From: Aralia elata
Taxonomy: Eukaryota > Streptophyta > Magnoliopsida > Apiales > Araliaceae
Direction: 5' to 3'
DNA length: 64,000 nt
Assembly (NCBI GenBank): GCA_034770075.1
Contig: JAVJAP010000204.1
Location: 558,001 to 622,000, forward strand
The notes beneath the pieces are model-generated. The model saw only the letters and a program-made list of their open reading frames with translations, was not told the DNA's origin and searched no databases. Numbering within the stretch: the stretch's first letter is position 1; each line of letters starts with the position of its first letter. A program made the translations under genes and the position numbers. Below are positions 23,186-36,132 of this stretch, in pieces.

Positions 23186-25003
23186 TGATAAGTATAAAAT
23201 ATGTTATGTTTTTACCTCTTAATGTCTAGTCTTTTATACTTATTTGGCACCTAAATGTACTCACTATTCTAATATTTTGATTTAGGTTGCAAATGGAGCT
23301 ATTAAATGAAAAATGAGTTATTTCCGCACTTTTGGATTGTTTTGAAATCAGTCTGTCCAATTGAGGCTCTATTTTATCCTTCCTCCAACCAATATCTCTG
23401 AAAGATCAAAGAAGGAAAGTTATAAATCTATTTCTTAGCTTTCCGGATCATCTTGAAACGCCTAAATCAGAGCTCGGGTGAGAAAGTTATGACCATTTTA
23501 CCAACGAACGTCGAAGCTGAAAATTTCAGATCGTTTGGCTTTTGGATAGATTGACCTCTGGGCTTCGTTTGCAATTTGAATTGTGTTAGAGTTTCCAAAT
23601 GAGAATGTATTCTTCTTGAAGATTTTAGTAGATTTCTCAAGCTTTCCGGAATGGTATGGTGAGCAAAAATCCAAGTTCATTTGGGCCTCCAAACATTGCT
23701 TTTTAGACAGCTGATCCGAATCCCGCCTAGACTAAATTCCTGTTCGGACTAGTTGGATTTGGGCCATAACTTGAGCTTCCGAACTCCAAATCAGGTGATT
23801 CAAAAGCCCAAAGTCATTAGACAATCCAGGGCTACAACCTTTATTCTTTGTCCAAGGTCCAATTCGGTGGTTTACAAATTCAAAATTGTCTTACAAGGTG
23901 CTGATCAGTTTAGTTGCAATATTTGGACTTTTAGCACATCACTTGTGCACGTTTTTGGGTGGCTTCTTCCTTGGTTGGCTGATGCACATGAGTAAATTGG
24001 GTGTTTAATCTTGACTTATGTTGATGGGTTAGCACACCATGAGTTCCTATAAATACCAAGTGAGGCTAGACTTGTATTTTGCTAATTCACACATTAATTC
24101 ACCCACCATTCTCCATATTTTCCAAATTCTAGTGTAATTAGTAGGGAAAGAGGACCACCTCCATAGTGAGGTTGTTGTCCTCAACCCATTTATAAATCAA
24201 GAAAGTATTCATCGGACTTATTATGTTAGGCTAGTTCCTTATTCAGTTCGAAGGGGATATTGAGCCTTGTTTACAGGTAATGGTTTGATTAAGTATAAGC
24301 TATTTATTCCTTCTTACATGAAGTTCATTCTTGATAATCTATTTTGTTGAATGATATTTATTCTGATTGGTTTAATGTGATCGGTTAAGTCAATTTGATT
24401 AATTTCATCTGCTAGATTAAGGGACAATATTACGTGTAATTGATATTGTTCCTAATCATAAGTAGCAATTAGTGATACATGATTGTGGTTAAGCTTTTGA
24501 GTATTGCTATGATTATCGGAAGACAAGTTAAATAATCCGAACTTATGTGATTGTTGCTTGAATTAGTCTAATTCCCTAGTTCTTAATACATTTATTATAT
24601 TAAATCTAGAGAGCTTGTTCTAGGTTGTATAATGGTTAGAATCTTGTGAATAGCTTGTTTCATTAAGTGATAATCTAAGGAGAGTTTCGGGTAGTAGAGC
24701 TTGTTGCTACCTAGGGCTATTAATTTCATTGAAGGACAAATATTGTTTTACTTATTTATTCTATTATTGTAAAAAGGTGATACTGATCCGGAAGAACTGA
24801 AATCTTTAATTAATTGGTTATTCTTATCACTTTAAATTCCGTTCTTGATAATTAGTGAAATCAAATTATAAACCCCCCCTTTTTGGTAAACAAAACATAA
24901 ATTTAGACTAATCACTCTCTGTGGGATCGACTCGTACTTGCACTGCTACATTATTATCTTTCGCAGTAAGGTTTTATTATTGGTTGTTTGCGACAGCACA
25001 CCA
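23186..25003 (+). repeat. Gypsy I 3' LTR (about 1.8 kb)
   Basis: Starts TGATAAGTATAAAATATG after the polypurine tract. The end is GCGACAGCACACCA (25003) or three bases earlier; choosing 25003 gives a CA end and makes the next five bases ATAAG match the native copia LTR. No coding sequence recognised. Confidence 0.75.
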
Positions 25004-25713
25004 ATAAGTTAAGTGTATTTAATTTAATCTATGGAGATAGAATAAATTAAATACATTAATATTTATTATTTAATATTTTAAAAATAGTAAATATAAATTA
25101 ATAAGAGGAGTCTTATTATTATTACTATTACTATTATTTAATTCCTAATAGGGATTGAGAATTAATTAATAAAAGTACTCTCTCATGAATTCCTAATTGG
25201 ATTAGGAGTATAATTAATTAAAGGAGTTTAATTAGAATAGAAACCCTAATCCTAAATAGTTTAGGGAAGGGTTTTCCTACATCTATAAATAAGAGAAGTC
25301 TTATCATAGATTAGGGTTACACACTCTTGCATAAGAATTGTGGAGAATACTTACAATTTCTATAGAGATAGAAACTAGGGTTTTGCAATACCCAACTTCT
25401 TGAATACCTATTTTTCCTGGTAGATCACCTCTATAGGCCAAACACTTGGGTGGCTAACGTTGATCATAGGGAGGAATCTCATCGGTGGAATTCGAGGAGA
25501 ACGCGAAGGAATTGGAGTTGAACTTGTACTTGAGAAAGCTAGAATTCTATAAGGGTATAATTCTTATTCTCCAACTCGTTTGTTTAATTAATAATTGTGT
25601 ATAAAGGAAAATCATAGTGATAGTTTGTATAAAATTTTAAAATGTGATTTTATCGCGCTTCCGCTATTATTATGTAATTTGATTGCATGTTCGCGTTATA
25701 TACAAACCTAACA
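25004..25713 (+). repeat. Element D 5' LTR, right part
   Basis: Matches LTR1 from about position 3744 to its end, including the TATA box at 25283-25293, and ends AACCTAACA at 25713. The missing left part must lie on the far side of gypsy I, outside the window. Confidence 0.9.
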
Positions 25714-25714
25714 G

Positions 25715-25728
25715 TGGTATCAAGAGCC
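25715..25728 (+). other. Primer binding site of element D with one extra A
   Basis: TGGTATCAAGAGCC, against TGGTATCAGAGCC in B and C. The extra A breaks pairing with initiator tRNA-Met after 8 bp. Element E has the same insertion. Confidence 0.85.
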
Positions 25729-26892
25729 AAACTTTATGCGAATTATTAATTGTTTTGATTTCGTATATGTATGGATATGTGTTTGGAACAATTTATTGAG
25801 CATAATATGTTGTATAAAATCATAAATTTTGAAAATAATTGCAGAAAATCAAGTTTTGTATGAAAAAACTGGTCAAATTCGCGACTGCAAAAAAATTCAG
25901 GTACTGTTCCTGGAAGTTGGCGCCGCCGCGCCATTTCCCTTCTTTAAACTAGCGTCGCAGCGCCGTATCTCTGTGTCAGACACGCCCCGGCGCCGCAACG
26001 CCGTTTTTCTTCACAAAACCGGCGCCATAGCGCCACTATGCAGATTTACGATTTTGATATTTTTTTTACAATTTTTCAAGAATTAAAATAAAGAGTTATT
26101 TTACATGATTTTATAATTAAAATAAAGAGTTATTTTAATCTTGAAATTGGATTCCATGTTAATTAAAATAAAAGAGTTTATTTTGATTTAGATTTGGATT
26201 AAAATAAAGGAGTTTATTTTGATTCATAATTGAATTTCATGCTAACCAGTTATAGTTGAAATTAGATTTCATACTAACTAATTGGAGTTGAAATTAGATT
26301 TTATACTAAACAAATTGGAGTTCAAATTGGATTTCATGCAAACTAATTTGATTTGGTATTAGATTTCATGCAACTTTAAATTGCTCATTAAATGATATCA
26401 ATGCATATATGGAATGGTTTTATTATTCATGAGATGAATGTTATTTATTGATGTATATGGAGATATGTATGATAATAAATAGGGATTAATTATGGACTAT
26501 TGATCAATGTGTGATTGGATTTATTTTAGAGGATGCTTGAATGAATGAGTTTTATAAATGGGGTCTGCGTACCTTGTCTTCTCTAATTTTTCTTAATGTA
26601 AATTATATATCTCTCCTATGTACTTCCCCTTGACTGCTGATCAAGGTTTCTATTTATTTAAATAGTTTATGTAATAGGATTAGTTAGAATTATTTTGAAG
26701 AATTGGAGACCAATGAGCGTTTCAAGACCCGTTTGTAATGGAACCCGAGTTTAAATGTAATAATTATATTTAAATTTAATTCTTACACTCTAGGTTTGAC
26801 CTTTTGGTTCACTTGGTGGCTCTAGTGAACCAAACTAGAATTAAAGTCCATAATCAATCCGGGTAGAATATAGTATTCTATATGTGCATGTT

Positions 26893-26929
<37 letters not shown>

Positions 26930-26967
26930 TATCCAACATGCTTTGTATGTTAAAATAATATGACGCG

Positions 26968-27027
<60 letters not shown>

Positions 27028-27657
27028 TGCGCGCTAAACAAGATGAGACTAATAATAACAAACCCCTCAAAAAATTATATCAAGTCCTAAACGTTCAAAG
27101 ATATTTGGAATATCGAACGTCCCCTTCTAGCATGGTAAAGTGATAGAGTATTAAATATTTAATATGAGTTTGTTGTGTCACACAAGGTAAGTATTAAATA
27201 TTTAAGATGTTGCTTTATCACATTTGATGCTTATAAATAGACTGAACGATATTGTTTTGTTGTGTCACACAAGGACAATGTTTTTCTTTCAAATATATGG
27301 AAGTGCTAGGTTGGACTTAACTTGGATAATTTTGATTCGGATGTGTCACACTTGATCAAAATAATCTAAGAGGCAAAATACAAGGAGTTACATAGTGATG
27401 TAATTGACAATAGTTGTCTACCTATTTATTTATATATCGTTTGTTGTGTCACATAAGGCTATATACATTTGAAATGAGATTCTTATTCTTACTAGCAAAC
27501 CTTTAATTAGATTTGTCGAACTATATATATTGAGGGTAATATAGTTTGATGAAAAATAGTGGGAGATACTAATTTAAAATAAAGACCTAATTTATTTTGG
27601 TAATTAATAAAATGAATGTATGCTAAAATATTGTTAATTCATTTACCGAATTTTATA
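25729..27657 (+). other. Untranslated leader of element D
   Basis: Diverged version of the B/C leader. It has a GC-rich island of GGCGCC/GCGCC palindromes at 25919-26034, AT microsatellites at 26896-26935 and 26972-27024, and four copies of the GTGTCACAC motif (about 27173, 27259, 27340, 27440), where B and C have GTGTCACCAC. No gene recognised. Confidence 0.78.
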
Positions 27658-28520
27658 ATGTCTAAAATACTATCATTGCAAAGCATATTAGATGTTAATT
27701 AACCGAATCAAATTAAATCGACTGGTTAAGGAATCTGAGAATAGTTCTCAAGGCTGAAAAGCTATCTTATGTCCTTAATATGCCTATCTCTGTAATAGTT
27801 GCATACAAGGCCTCTGAGGAAGAGATTGCTACTTTTAGAAAGTGGCAAGATGATGCACAGTTGGCTCAATGCATCATGCCCGTATCCATGAGTAACGAGC
27901 TTCAGCGTCAGTATGAAACTATGGATGCTCCTACTATACTCTTGCACCTCAAAGAGTTGAATGGTGAGGAAAGTAGGACTATTAGATATTAAATATCTAA
28001 GGAGCTCTTCCAATCTAGAATAACCGATGACACTACAGTATAGACAAATGTCCTCAAAATGATCAATTTGATTGAACAATTGAGACAACTGGGTTTTATA
28101 ATAGATAGAGAGTTGATCTAAGATTTGATCTTGCAGTCACTCCCAGAATCTTTTTCACAATTTGTTATGAACTTTCACGTGAACAAGCTATATGTCAGCC
28201 TACCTGAGTTGCTTAAACATGTTGAAAACTGCAAAGAGTCACTTTCCAACTAAAAAAGACCAAGTCTTACTGGTAGATGATTCTTCCAGAAAAAAGGAAG
28301 AGGGCCAAAAGATCTTCTGATAGAAGAATAATTCAAAAAAGGTATAAGGAAAGGCAAAAACAAAGGACAATAAGAAACAAAACCTGATGTGGATAACAAA
28401 GGAGTTTGCTTCTAATGCAATAAGCCTGGACACTTGAATGAAACTGTAAGGAGCATATTGTAGAGGCTAACCAAAAGAAGCTTAGTGAAGCTTTGGTTAC
28501 AGATACAGGTTTGTTCATGA
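27658..28520 (+). pseudogene. Element D gag, decayed
   Basis: ATG at 27658 (MSKILSLQSILDVN) aligns with the copia gag start in B. Stops and frameshifts appear early. The stretch around 27780-27992 still reads EEEIATFRKWQDD and related motifs. At 28154-28156 D has CAA where B and C have the nonsense TAA, so D keeps the older state. The zinc knuckle near 28405-28450 is broken (a stop replaces the first His region). Confidence 0.8.
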
Positions 28521-29736
28521 TTGAAATAAATCTTTTTGTAAGTCAAGGTTCTACTTGGATATTGGATACCGGCTGTAGTTCTCACATATGCAATCCAATG
28601 CAGATACTAAGCAGAAGTACACAACTAAATAAAGTAAGTAATCTTACATATGGAGAATAGAGCAATGGTTGCTACATTAACCGTAGGAACTTATAGTTTA
28701 GCGTTGCCTATAGGCAAGTCTATTAACTTAATAAGTTGTTATTATGTTCCAGTTCTCTTTAGAAACATTATTACTTTCGTTGTTGGACAAGGAAGGTTCT
28801 GGTATTATATTTAAGAACAATTGTTGTTCTATTTATAATGATAATGTTTTGCTTGAAACTGGAAGATTACTTAATGGACTTTGTAAACTTGACTTACATG
28901 AAAAATAATTTTACAAATTGAACAAACTAGTAAAAGAAAAAGAGATGATCATTTAAAGAGTTGAATATATGTATTTTATGAAATACAAGTCTAAATCATT
29001 TGAAAGGTTCAAAGAATTCAGAAGTGAAACAAATTGACAAAGTATCCAGATTCTTTGATCAGATCGAGGAAATAATACTTGTATAATGAGTTTCTAGATC
29101 ATCTCAAAATGGTATTTTCTCATAATGGACGCTTCATGATATGCAATAATTGATTGGTGTATCTAAAAGGAGAAATTATACCTTATTAGACATGGTGCGG
29201 TCCATAATGATTTTTACCGACATTCTATTATCCATCTAGGGTTATACCCTAAAAACGGCTGCATATCTACAAAATAAGGTAACCTCAAAATCTGGCCCTA
29301 AGACTTCATAAAAATTATGAATAGGGAGGATTCCTAGTCTTAAGGATGTTAAGATAAGCAATTGCCCAGCTTATGTGAAAAGGTTTTAAAAGATAAGTTT
29401 GAGACAAAATTTGACAAGTGTAGATTTGTGGAATATCCTAAAGAAAGTTTAGGGTATTATTACTATAATCCTACATGCTGCCTTCTTAGATAAAGATGTT
29501 TATCATTGAAGGAGCTAGTGGGAGGGTAAAAGATCTTGGAGTTTAAAAACCATAAAACACTATAAATCAAACCGAGGAACCTGTAGATAGACCTATTGTA
29601 CCACAACCGAATCGTAAATCTGGAAGAGTAGCGAAGATACCTAGGAGGTATGGATTCATCATAGAGGATGATGATCCAATTATATACGATGAGGCTATGA
29701 GTAGTAGACACTCAGAGAAATGGCAGTTGGTCATGA
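28521..29736 (+). pseudogene. Element D protease, integrase and first bases of RT, decayed
   Basis: Protease LDTGCSSHIC near 28559-28590. Near 28945 a deletion joins the start of the pre-integrase domain directly to mid-integrase (KRKRDDH then YMYFMKYKS), removing the HCRLGH zinc region and the first catalytic Asp. Multiple stops follow. At about 29590-29730 the linker before RT is readable (PNRKSGRVAKIPRRYGF). The copy is interrupted at 29736 by gypsy II. E carries the same pre-integrase deletion. Confidence 0.8.
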
Positions 29737-32700
29737 TGTAATAACCGAGATTAGAATGTAGCTTGATGTATATTAATTAAATGGATTTTTATGTGAAATA
29801 TATTTTTGTGATTTAATAAATATGTATATATATATATATGTGTGTTATATATTTATATTTATTTTTATGTGATGAGATGTGTAGTAATAGTTGGTTTAGA
29901 CTAATTTATTTTTTTTGAACTTACTAAGGAAGCTAATGTTTCAAGTTAAGTGGTTAAAATTCGAATTTGAGTTCGGAATGGAATTCGGAGAAACGGACTG
30001 CAGATTTGAATCCGGAACGTCCAAAATTAGTCAGGATAGACCCTAAACACATTTTGTGTCGGGGTTGACTTTTTGGTCAAAAGTAAATCGGTTGACTTTT
30101 TCGGTAAAAAGTTAAACACGAATTTCGGAGATGAATTTGACGAAAAGAACATTCTCATGACAATGAGAACATAGATTTTAGTAGGAATCGACTATCTTCA
30201 CGAAAAAGTTAATTTTTAGATGTCAAAATGGTAAAATAGGCCATTAATTGGATTAATGGACATTAAATGGGAATAATCAGCTAAAGTGGGACCCATAGAA
30301 CAGCTGACCATTAATTCTAATTGGGAGAAATCAGCAAACAAGCTAACAAGGAAGGAATACCAACGGATTAAGGAGAAAAGAAAAGGAAAATCAATTTAAA
30401 ACTCTTCAAATTTCATAATCCTTTCACCTTCTTCTTGGAAACTCAAATGATGGAGAATATGGAGAGTTGGGGGAAGATCAAAGGGCTGCTAACAAATTCT
30501 ATACATACTCCATTCCTAAACTCATGGCCAATCTTTGCAAAACTTTAACTACCGTATGAAAAATTGAGTGAGTGAGAGCTAAAGGAAATTCGAGAGAAGG
30601 GGAGGAATTGCTACAAGATGCTGGAAGAATTAGTAAGCCAAAAATAAAGGGATTAACAAGCCTAAATCAAAAGAAGAAATCATCCAAAGAGGTAAGTTAT
30701 GGAAATTTGTGTTCATATGAAACTAGTAAGCAAAATGCATGAAAATTGATGAGAATGAATTGTTTATGTTGTGTATGAATTGGTTATTGATAACTGATGT
30801 TTATAGGATTGACAAGAACAAATTTTTTGGGTTAATCATGCCTATATACTGCTGAAATTCGTTGAATTAAACTATGCATGCTATATGTTTGATAAAATAC
30901 CTCAATGATGACTAAATGCTCAAAAAGCGAGAATTTGATGAATTTCGAAGTCATGATATGTGTATATATGATTTATAAGGTTACGGGAATCATATGGATG
31001 GTTTAAACACTAATTAAAAGTGAAATCAAGAATTTTTACCAACTTAGTTTTGTTGGAAAATTATGATGAACAACCTATTTGGAGCCTCTGTAATTATGCC
31101 TTCATGAATTCGTAATGCGTATATATTAATTTTATAAAATACTAGGTAGCATGATGTCTAACCTGACCAAGTTTGAATGTAATCCGAATTAAAACGAGCA
31201 AGATATGATTTTCAAAAACTAGTATGAAAATAAGAAAAGTCTGCAAATCTGGAAAATTTCCAGAATTTTCTAAGGCTCAAGAACAGTTCACGCACGCTTA
31301 TTGAGGCAACTAATTCGATGTTTTTCTTTGTTAGTTTGGTGTATGTAATAATTTTATAAAATACTAGGTAGTATGATGTATATGCTGACCAAGTTTCAAA
31401 GGAAACGGGTTTACATTAAGCAAGATATGAATTTTGAGAACTAGCATGAAAATAACCAAACTCTGAAAAAAATCTGAAAAACTAAGAAATTTTTTTAACT
31501 CTGGAAACAGTCCGCGCACTCTTATCTAGGCATCCGATTTGTGGTCTTATTTTCTTAATTTCATGAATGTTATACTTTTGTAAAATACCTTGCCATATGA
31601 AGTTTAATGTGTCCAAATATCATGTGAAAGTAGTATGCACACAAGCCAATCATATTTGATATGATGTAGCATATACTTTGTAATCTTATTCATTTATTAA
31701 TAAAGGAATTGATTTTCTTAAAAGACATTTTATATTATCTACATAGTGCTGTTATATTAAATGTGATAAACCCATAGTTTTGAGCAATGCTTTTAGAATC
31801 ATGATGGTGATCATGCTAATGAGATCTAAATTCTAGATAGCTCACAAACTAAAATTGTTCCTAATCGTTGGATTACTAAATTGGGGATTAGTAAATCCGG
31901 ATAGATTAGTACATACGTTGCTTGCTCTTATGAAGAGGATGATTGATCTCATAATCATTTGTGTGGAGACACTAAAGCAAGTATGTAGGTGCTTATTGGA
32001 GAATAAGTTCACTGAACGTGACTCGCTAAGGAATACCTAATGGAGTTTTACTCGCCTGTCAATAGGAATTCCTCTAGTGATAGTAGTACAAGTGATCCTT
32101 GGACTTGAGATCATCATAGTATCTTGTGTATGATGAGTTATACTTTGACATGTCCCTTAAGACCTTGTGGGTATATCAAAGGGTATGATTGGGTATAATT
32201 AGTTGTACATGGAGATAGGTGAATGATCAACAAAGAATCTACCTCATCTAGTAAAAGATGTGAATGTCCTATGTGATTCGATAAATGATAACTCAGTAGT
32301 CCTTGGCCAAGGCAGAATGAAATTAGAAAAGGAGTTTCTAATTTGCGTTATTTAGAGTTATGCATTTGGGAATCGAAATACATATAATTAAATAAAATAA
32401 GACTTGACAGTAAATCCATGTCTTATATTTAATTGGGACATTGTATGGTAGAAGGATTGAATTGTACAGTAACTATCTACTCAAAGGTTCTTTTGTGATT
32501 AATGTTGAAATCTATATTATCTGGAAAGTCGTTGATCGCTAAGGGGGCTTACCCTTATTGTAGAATAAATGTTATTTATTTAAATGAATTAAATAGTTTA
32601 ATTTATTTATTTAAATAAGATTAGAATTGTTCTAATTGATTTATTCACAGCCGGTTTAATATGGAGAACCTAAAGGGTCACACCGCAAAAGGGAAATATT

Positions 32701-35009
32701 TATTTAAGAAGTAAATGGCATAATTGTAATAATAAGTTAAGTGTATTTAATTTAGTCTATGGAGATAGAATAAATTAAATAGCTTAATATTTATTATTTA
32801 ATATTTTGGAAATATTAAATATAAATTAATAAGAGGAGTCTTATTATTATTATTACTTTTACTATTATTTAATTCCTAATAGGGATTGAGAATTAATTAA
32901 TAGAAGTACTCTCCCATGGATTCCTAATTGGATTAGGAGCATTATTAATTAAAGGAGTTTAATTATAATACAAACCCTAAATCCTAAATAGTTTAGGGAA
33001 GGGTTATTCCTACATCTATAAATAAGAAGGGTCTTATCATAGATTAGGGTTACACACTCTTGCATTAGATTATGGAGAGCAATTTCTATAGAGATAGAAA
33101 CTAAGGTTTTGCCAAATACCCAACTTCTTGAATACTTGTTCTTCCTTGGTGGATCACCTCTAGAGGCCAAACACTTGGGTGGCTAACGTTGATCAAAGGA
33201 AGGAATCACACCGTAGCATTCGAGGAGAACACGAAGGACTAGGAGTTGAACTTGTACCCGAGGAAGCTTTGTTCTACGAGGGTATAATTCTTATTCTCTT
33301 TATCTTTCGTTTATATCGTTAATTGAGCACATAGATTGATCTTGGTGATGGTTTGTATAAAATTTTAAAATCCGATTTTATCGCGCTTCCGCACTATTTA
33401 TGTAATTTGATTGCATGTTCGCGTTATATACAAACCTTACATCATGGTCATCCGATCTGTAGGTTAGTAGATATAAATTCATGAAATAGGCTGCTTGAAA
33501 AAGAAAAATCTGGAAGCAGTTCGATTACGCTTATCTAGGCATCTGGTTTGTGGTTTTATTGTGTTAATTTCATGAATGTTATATTTTTTTAAAATACTAT
33601 GTTGTATGAAGTTTATTGTGTCCAAATAGCATGGTCATCCGATTTATAGATTTATGGGAATAAAATCACAAAAGTGGCCGCAAGAAACGAAAATTTCAAT
33701 GTCGGGTCAAAAAAAAAAATTTCCCTCAGATTCTGAAATTGTACAATTTTACTTATGTGATGCAACTTAATATGTGTTTAATTTAATATGGTATTAAAGT
33801 TTAATGGAATGTGGTTTAGTTATAAACTTTAATTGAAATAAAAGTGCCGAAGCGTAAAGCAAAGAATATTGTTAATCTTTAACTGATCTGTGAGTACCCG
33901 GTTACTTAACGTAACTTAAATATATAGGATATTTGAAGAATCAAATAGGTAGCATTAATTATAGCAGCTTATCAGGCAAGTTCCCTAACTTCATTCATTT
34001 TATTGCATTGAATGTAAGTTTCCTAACTTGTGTAATTTATTATTGTGTACAAGTTTCTTATAATTGCAAGGTATAGCTTATACAAGCTTATTTATTGAGA
34101 AAGTTTCTATTGATGATAATTCAATTATTATTCCAATTACTTATGATTTAAAGTTCTTAATTATTCATGAACTGCTTTTAAAGATGAGTCTTGACCATTT
34201 GCTTTGGCTAGACACTATTGATGTGAAACAATATATTATTGAATTGTTCAAACTTGTTATAGCTATTTTTTTAAAAAACCAACCAATCCAAATTATTTTG
34301 GTGCGGTCTCAAACGAAAACTAAGATGAGTAACCCGAATAACGGGAAAACAGATGTCGGGCATATAGTCCCAATTTACGCTATGCGTCAAAACTTTATGT
34401 GTTGTGCACAATATAGGGTACGATAGGTTGATCTCCTAGATTACTTGCGGAGAATGTTTTTCAGTCTTAGTGATTGACAAATGTTCTGATGGTTTTCTAT
34501 GAAATAAAAACATTGTTCAAGGTATTTATTACCGCTTAGTATATTGCTGAAAAATTAAATCTCTTTATTCTTGTCATTCGAGCTTACTTCACTTTTATTA
34601 CTTCAATTGTTGAAGATTGCAGAGACAGATGATCTTATTCTTGATGTCGGTTCTTAAACCGTTTATTTATTTACTTGTTGAGCAATTTGTGCTCACTCTT
34701 GCTTAAATTAAACATTTTAGTTAAACGTGAGAAAGCAGAAAGATCGGGCAAAGACAAAGGCAAAAGAAAGATGCATGAATAAGATATGTTATGTAGTAGA
34801 TTTAACATTTGGATTGATGTAATATGTATGGATGATATGTTTTTATTCTTATTAAGGTTAGAAGAGCCTTGGGGGTCTAGACAATGGGTATTGTAATCAC
34901 TATTATTATTTGAGTTATCACTTAAGTTATGCTTAGATAGATGGAGTTTATGTAGTACCGCGAGCACCATATCCTGTGTTTGATGTTACACGGATCTGGG
35001 GGTGTCACG
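29737..35009 (+). repeat. Gypsy II 5' LTR (3451 bp without its insertion)
   Basis: Begins TGTAATAACCGAG and ends GGTGTCACG, where the 3' LTR has GGTGTCACA. It holds several diverged tandem units of about 225 bp, each with a TAAAATACTAGGTAGCATGATG-like core, near 31131, 31356, 31580 and 33590. A GGTAAGT splice-donor-like sequence lies near 30690. A 120-codon open stretch at 34064-34426 has no recognisable domain and is broken in the 3' LTR, so it is not called. Confidence 0.9.
31625..33441 (+). mobile_element. Solo copia LTR inside the gypsy II 5' LTR (1817 bp)
   Basis: Starts TGAAAGTAGTATGCAC and ends AACCTTACA, the same family as LTR1-3. It is flanked by the perfect 5-bp repeat TCATG (31620-31624 and 33442-33446). 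The 3' LTR of gypsy II has the uninterrupted site near 42400. It is the remnant of a full element that lost its body by LTR-LTR recombination. TATA box at 33016-33026. Confidence 0.95.
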
Positions 35010-35012
35010 GGT

Positions 35013-35024
35013 TGGTATCAGAGA
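35013..35024 (+). other. Primer binding site of gypsy II
   Basis: TGGTATCAGAGA follows the LTR end by three bases. Its first 11 bases match the initiator tRNA-Met primer site. Confidence 0.8.
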
Positions 35025-35204
35025 TGATAGGCTATAAACCTTAGGAGGGAGTACCTTGGGTTATAACCGTAGGGAATTAGTGTAGATAGTAAGAAGATGA
35101 ACTCATATAGAGTTTTAAGTGATGAGGTTGAATATTGTTTTTTTTTTCGAAACACCTTTGTTTATTGAGAAATATTAATTAAGTATTCTCAATTTGATTG
35201 TAGG

Positions 35205-35912
35205 ATGTCGGGCGAAGAAGAAATTAGGGATATTCATGCGGTGAGTGAAAAGTTGATTGTTGCACCTGAGCCAATAGCCGAGGTGGTAGCAGATAGTGAA
35301 CCAGAAGAGGACCCTGATGAGGAACTTGAAGAAGATGAGCCCCTGGAGAACTCAGATGGAGCACCCTCATTTGAGAATGATTTGATTGCCGAACTGATGG
35401 ACAAAAACACTGAGCTAGGGGATAGGATCCATGAACTTGAAGAGCAATGTCAGGAGCGGCATGAGGCTACGGTTCAGCTAGGTGCTTTAGTGTACCATCT
35501 TTTGGCTAGGAACGTAGAGCTAGTGGGTAAGCTACATGAATCGGACCATAAGGTGGAGAGTCTAAGGGCAGAGAAGGTACCCTTGGAGAATAAAGTGACA
35601 GAATTGGGGACACAAGTTCAGAGTCTCCGATCAGAGAAGCAGGTGATTTCAACCTATTGGAAGGAAGAGGTCACATGACGTAAAAGGGCTATAAACCAAG
35701 TGCACAAACTAGAGAATGAAGCAAGGGATAGGAAGGTCAGGATGGATAGGATGCGGTACGCATTTAGAACCGTGCATGGTAGATTCCAGCATAGGGTGTA
35801 TTACTACCCGGTTGAGGAAGGCCAATTTAGGCATACACTGAGTAGAGGGCTAGTGTTAGACCTAGCTGATGAAGAGTATGAAGACGCCATTAGGCGGGGT
35901 CTGGGAGTGTAA
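35205..35912 (+). pseudogene. Gypsy II extra ORF upstream of gag (acidic, coiled coil)
   Basis: A 235-codon frame starting MSGEEEIRDIHA and ending RRGLGV, interrupted by one TGA at 35676 (aca-tga-cgt), probably from CGA. Residues 25-55 are very acidic. Residues about 60-175 have heptad-like Leu/Ile/Val spacing and look like a long coiled coil. The C-terminal 60 residues are basic then mixed (RKVRMDRMRYAF). No domain I recognise; it has no zinc knuckle, protease or RT motif. It lies between the primer site and gag, same strand, 220 bp before the gag ATG. It could be an accessory or structural protein, or an extended 5' gag-like part. Function unknown. Confidence 0.65.
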
Positions 35913-36132
35913 GGTGTGCCTAATGTATTTGTGATTATGTATTGGTATTGTTTTGTTATGAACGTAGCAGAATGCTAAAAGATGTAACGTGCTATGTACT
36001 ATGAGATGTATATTAATATAAGTGTGCTTATTAAATGTGTAACATGGTGAATAAATTTTTGCATCATTTTAAATGTTGTAAAAATAGAAAATGAGATAGT
36101 ATAATATATATATATATTTCGTTATCTAGAAA

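Larger units (their letters stand above)
19760..25003 (+). mobile_element. Gypsy I: 3' half of an Athila/Tat-type Ty3/gypsy element
   Basis: Only the part from the RT catalytic box to the 3' LTR is in the window; the copia array is inserted in its RT. Order RT, RNase H, integrase, 3' UTR, LTR. The integrase ends without a chromodomain, which fits the Athila/Tat side of plant gypsy elements. The right end abuts copia LTR sequence equal to LTR1 from about 3741, so the element was inserted into the 5' LTR of D. If the LTR ends at 25003 the adjacent target would be ATAAG; the left copy is outside the window. Confidence 0.85.

Noticed and set aside
34064..34426. A 120-codon ORF in the gypsy II 5' LTR
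   Set aside because: The same sequence in the 3' LTR (around 43071-43400) is broken by a small deletion, and it has no recognisable motif.
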